64,000 nucleotides of DNA from Panax quinquefolius (Eukaryota > Streptophyta > Magnoliopsida > Apiales > Araliaceae). The stretch spans positions 29,852,293 through 29,916,292 of the forward strand of contig CM035173.1 of the NCBI GenBank assembly GCA_020205615.1, in the 5' to 3' direction. The notes under the pieces were generated by a model. The model had not been told where the DNA came from. It made no database searches and was given only the letters and a program-made list of their open reading frames with translations. Positions within the stretch are counted from its first letter, which is position 1, and the number at the start of each line of letters is the position of its first letter. The position numbers and the translations under genes are program-made. Below, piece after piece: positions 59,878-64,000 of this stretch.

Positions 59878-62630
59878 TGTAAGACCCCAACTTATTATTA
59901 ATGAAATTTAATTTTCTCTTTTATTATTTTGAAATAGTAAGGGTTGATTTGATTAATGTGGATAGTTAGGGGTAAAATACGCAAATATTTCAAAATAAGC
60001 AAGTGGTTATAAAATATTCATTGTTGTTGGAGAATATTCGTTTGGTCGTGGAATATTAGATCACTATCGGGAATATTCGCAATGCTGACGCCGTAGCAAT
60101 GACCATGTGGGGCCCCATAACTGGAAAGCGATTGGATGAAGAAAACGACAAATATAAGTTGTTTAAAAATAATCAGTAGTAGTTATTCTGAATTATCTTT
60201 GTTAAAATACTCGGTGGTTAAAAACACAAGAAGATATACCAGTATTGCACCAATTATTGATTCTTACGTAAGAAGGCACTACTCAATAATGGTTACGATA
60301 ATTACTTATCAAAGATTTTATTGAGTTAATAATTGATGCGTTGATATTTTATATTCTTTGTTGTTTCAATAATTGTCATTACAGTAGTATTTTTCATTAT
60401 CGAAGCAATAATTCATATTATCCTAATAATATTATTAGATAACATTATTGGCAATGTCTAGAAAGTTACATCTAAGGAGAGGTTTGGTCACCTAATTGCG
60501 CGCCAAGAAGAAGAAATTCTTATTGAAAGCCCCCTTTTCTTGGGAACCTGCACGGTTGTCAATATTGTGATTCTGTAATATTATTTGTGAATAATTAATT
60601 ATTGATTCATATGATGAAAAAATATTGATTTTATGTGGATATAGATGGAGAAAATTTTATTGTGACAATTGTTGAAAATTGAAATTTTATCTTTTTCTCG
60701 ATAAAATAATTCATTTAAATATATTATTATATTTTAATAATATAATAATGGTGATATTTTTACAACGAATGTGGGATATATGAGCATACAAGGAGGAGGA
60801 GTATTTTTGTTGCAATAAATGTTTAAAACATGTTAAACATGTCGGTGGACCCCATTTATTGACTGAAATTTGATTATAGCCTATAAAATCGTCCGTTTGT
60901 GGATTTCGGTCAATTTCTGTTTTGAATTTGGAAAAACTTTCTTCTGCAAAGTTGTAGAGAATTGAATTTCCTATAAAAAGTCGCGAGATTCAAATTTTCT
61001 GATAAAGGACTATTTATTATAAATTATTGAAGTTCCGAAGCTCCGAAATAATTGATTTTTGGAAGTTTTAAATATTTATATTCACAAAAACGTTTTTTGT
61101 GTTTGGTGGGCATCTTTAACACATGTCATGTTGCTGAATTCAGATGCTTGATGCGTAGGAGGATGTAGAAAAAAATTATAATATTAATTTATTAAATTTT
61201 CTGCTTTGGTGTTCTAAGCAATTTCCTATAAATAGGGTGTTTAGGTTAGAATTGAAAATCACACCGAAATCAAAGTTTCTCTCTCTATATTATCGAAATG
61301 TATTCTTGTGAGTATTTTGAGTATAGTTTGAGTATTGCTATACGGTGCAAGTTCAAGTCATAGCCTATATCCTGGTGTTTTAATTTAAGAAGATCGATCT
61401 TTCGAGGTAAGGGATGTTATTTTCTTCTTAAATGATATTATTTCTTCAATATCATTATCTTTGAAATATTGGTTGAAACTTTTTATCAAATTTGGAACTT
61501 TTTCATGTCGGGTTACTATTCATGAGTTACTATTCACGAGTTACTATTCATGAGTTACTTATTCACGAGTTCTTATTCACGAGTACTATTAAGCGAAGCG
61601 TGAAGATGTTTTTGTGGAATTTCTATCTTTTGGTGTCCTGAGTTACTATTCAAGTATACTTAAGACTATTCACGATATCTGACACTATTCACGATATCTG
61701 ACCTTTATTCAATAGAAAAATAAAACTTCTTCTTTTGTCCAAAATATCTATTCGGATACTAGCTTTGATTGTATCCATGTTTTGATCATTCTTGAATTTT
61801 ACACCACTCGCGATTATTTTTGAGGTATTTTTGGTCGTGGATAAAACCAAGTACGAATCCTTAATCCTTAATCCTTGTCATTTTGTTTCACTTTGGATTC
61901 GTTTTTTAAAAATATTTTTCATCATCTTCATCTTAAATGATGATGTTATGGAATATCTTTGGCTCGTAGTGCAAAAGATGAATGATTTCTGAAGAATATC
62001 TTTGGCCGTAGTGCAAAGATGAACAGTGTTTAGATGAACATGACCAATCGATGAATATCTTTGGCACCAGTAGTGCAAAGATGAATATTTGATTCGAGAT
62101 GTATATTGATTGATGTTACAGGTGATAAAAGATAGATGATGAACTTTTAAATTCATACATAGAAGATAGTAGTTTGCATTCTCTACTTAACTCTTCTAAT
62201 GAATTATTATTTCATTAATGAATATTGATTTAAAATTTGTTGTCTATTGTATTCTATTAGATTTTTCCCTGTTGAAGACTAACGGTAATTTGTTGTATAT
62301 TATCTTAGTCATAATATTCTTTCTTGAGCTAGTTAAGCTCACCCTTTTCCTTTTGTTCCATTTTTTCTCGGGAGGCGAGAATATAAGCGAGTGCAGTCTG
62401 GGTATGGAATGAAGGTTCTAGAGAGAGTCGTTTAGTAGTCCTCACCATTTTGTAAAATAATGTATCAATAATTGTGATGAGGATTTATTTGAGTATAGAT
62501 ATTGTCTAGAAGATAATATTTGTATTTAAACTCACAGTTTTACTGTTGTAATAATAAAGTTGTAGTTGTTTCTGTATCATGTATTGACAACTCAAAATGG
62601 GTGATGTATACCTATTTTGGGGGCGTCACA
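59878..62630 (+). repeat. 3' LTR of element E (2753 bp)
   Basis: TGTAAGACCCC...GGGGGCGTCACA, collinear with the 5' LTR. Array 1 at about 61945-62085 and array 2 at 61510-61715. Differences from the 5' LTR are mostly small indels. Confidence 0.92.
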
Positions 62631-62635
62631 TGCCC

Positions 62636-62885
62636 TGCCACGTATAAATTTATTTCTTTATATTTATTCCAAGGCTGACTGTTAAAGTGGGACTCAAGGA
62701 CCTAATCTATTTATCAACTGAAGCTTGAATGTCAATTAATTATACAAATTAGAATCTTTTACCCATTTTCTCACAAATTGAAGTTTTATTTACTACCTAT
62801 TTATATCAGCAATATCAATCCAATTTCACGATCTCATATTTATACACACACAGAGAAACATATATGAAAATGCAAATGAACCTAC
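62636..62885. other. Spacer right of element E
   Basis: AT-rich host DNA after the TGCCC target duplication. No gene recognised. Confidence 0.4.
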
Positions 62886-63041
62886 TTGTGATTAAGCAGT
62901 CTATCCCAGTAATAAATGATGGAAGTCTTTGGATATGAGATTGATGTAAAAAGCTTGTCAGATAGCTAAAAATGATCACCAACAACAAGAAAAGCCACAC
63001 CGACATTATCATCTTTCCAAGAGCACTTATTGTAACTTCTT
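62886..63041 (-). pseudogene. Glutamate-receptor-like (GLR) channel exon, isolated
   Basis: Minus strand, acceptor TTTAACAG, about 52 codons: EEVTISALGKMIMSVWLFLL then LVIIFSYLTSFL and RLPSFITGIDCLITS, ending at donor GTAGGT. This is the M3 membrane segment and following stretch of plant GLR channels (homologues have a WLFVVLIINSSYTASLTS type sequence). The normally conserved SYTASLTS is altered to SYLTSFLH, suggesting decay. No adjoining GLR exon is readable within the window. Confidence 0.65.
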
Positions 63042-63666
63042 CTGTTAAATTGATAGAGGAAAATTTTATGTAATCATATATCAACAAAATCAATTACTAA
63101 ATCAGGCAAATGTGAGGATTAAATTATTTTGAGATCATGAAGTTACAATGTCTTAATAGATAAAAAAGGATTATCCAACACTCAAGCATGTGATCCATAT
63201 GAATGTAAATATATTAATTGCAAAGAAATATAATATAAATTTTCAGCTTTAATGTGTCACAATACATAAATAGCCACTCCTGAGGAAATAATGCAGCAAC
63301 TGTATATTATATGGTGACCATCATAAGATAAATTGATCAATAATTTTTCTAGAGGGCTTCAAAGTATTAAGATTGCTTATTTTGTGCCTTTGTACATACT
63401 TTCGATGACATTCTGCAATAGATAACATTCAGCAAGAATCAATTTTAAGCATATATTTACAAAACAACACATCATTATTTTCTATTGGTATTATTCCAAT
63501 TCTGAATTCAGTTGCCCCAAAATTTAAACATTAAATCAGAATTACGTGAGAGGAAATTGTATAAGATAAAGTGAGATGACAAAATAGAAAGGAATCCTAT
63601 ATGTTCAAAATTTTCTTACATAAAAAAAAATTTACCCATGAAAAAGATGCCTCACATGACCCTAAA
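63042..63666. other. Spacer between GLR fragment and LTR G
   Basis: AT-rich. A possible minus-strand exon around 63280-63420 follows an acceptor-like CTATTGCAG, but no confident GLR sequence is read. Nothing else recognised. Confidence 0.35.
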
Positions 63667-64000
63667 TGTGACGCCCCCAAAATAGGTATACATCAACCAT
63701 CTTGAGTCGCCAAATACATGGTACAAAATTCAAATACAACTTAATTATACAACAGTCGTGTAACATACAACAAAACATATGCTGTGAGTTTTAATACAAA
63801 TATTGTCATCTAGACAATATCCACACTCAATTGAGTCCTCATTACAATTACTATCATACTATTTAACAGAATAGTGAGGACTACTAATGCTATCATCTGA
63901 ACTGTCAATCCATTCTCCGACTCGTCCCAGTTATATTCTCATTTCCTGAAGAGAACAGTGAAAGAAAGGGTGAGCTCAACTAGCCCAGTAAGAAATATTA
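63667..64000 (-). repeat. LTR G, cut by window end
   Basis: TGTGACGCCCCCAAAATAGG and the following 330 bp match the outer end of the family LTR in minus orientation, but are more diverged than A, D or E (e.g. CATCAACCATCTTGAGTCGC). Whether it is a solo LTR or part of an element cannot be told. Confidence 0.85.

Larger units (their letters stand above)
52326..62630 (+). mobile_element. Element E: most complete copy of the Ty3/gypsy family (10.3 kb)
   Basis: LTRs 52326-55107 and 59878-62630, exact 5-bp target duplication TGCCC (52321-52325, 62631-62635), primer site, polypurine tract, and the full domain order gag, protease, RT, RNase H, integrase, chromodomain-like tail. The integrase-downstream [20 protein letters not shown] block and the VKVTWRNH...SEVSSPF-type tail fit the chromovirus branch (Tekay/Del-like), by recollection of those families. 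Frameshifts and stops break every domain as written. Confidence 0.95.

Overview
The window is nuclear DNA of a flowering plant, probably a eudicot; the species cannot be named from sequence alone. Evidence: spliced genes with GT-AG introns, AT-rich intergenic DNA with many microsatellites, and long Ty3/gypsy-type LTR retrotransposons primed by a methionine tRNA. Two host genes are clear. One is the 5' part of a chloroplast fibrillin (FBN4/PAP6, harpin-binding-protein-like; minus strand, 828-1882). The other is a complete long-chain fatty alcohol oxidase (FAO, GMC oxidoreductase; plus strand, exons 22583-22807, 22946-23218, 42600-44366; 754 aa predicted).

Most of the rest is one family of Ty3/gypsy elements with unusually long LTRs (about 2.6-2.8 kb). 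In coding orientation the LTRs run from TGTAAGACC to GGGGGCGTCACA. I label the copies A-G. B (plus, 5'-truncated) lies just upstream of FBN4 and is split by A (minus, 3693-13315). F is a solo LTR (24297-27044). D (minus, 28977-38208) sits inside another element, C (plus, 28112-42201; 827-bp LTRs, gag-like but no pol seen). E (plus, 52326-62630) is the most complete copy, with gag, protease, RT, RNase H, integrase and a chromodomain-like tail, all broken by frameshifts. G starts at 63667 and leaves the window. F, C and D all lie in FAO intron 2, swelling it to 19.4 kb; the remaining native intron is only about 2.5 kb. Exact 5-bp target duplications give the order: C into the intron then D into C, and A into B.

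Between FAO and E (44.4-52.3 kb), and just right of E, are relics of host genes: an NLR Rx-type N-terminal fragment, two exons of an ABCG3-like transporter, an isolated glutamate-receptor-like exon, and unassigned coding-like pieces mixed with microsatellites and tandem repeats. A GC-rich coding-like locus at 18.2-18.9 kb is unassigned.

The most notable points are: (i) A and D, two independent insertions, lack the same RT core with the same internal junction, which implies a non-autonomous lineage moved in trans; (ii) the LTRs carry two internal tandem-repeat arrays; (iii) an apparently intact FAO gene must splice across 19 kb of nested retroelements; (iv) differences between repeat copies are often small indels at CG/CHG sites, which may be consensus error at methylated cytosines, so the frameshifts in the elements should be read with caution.
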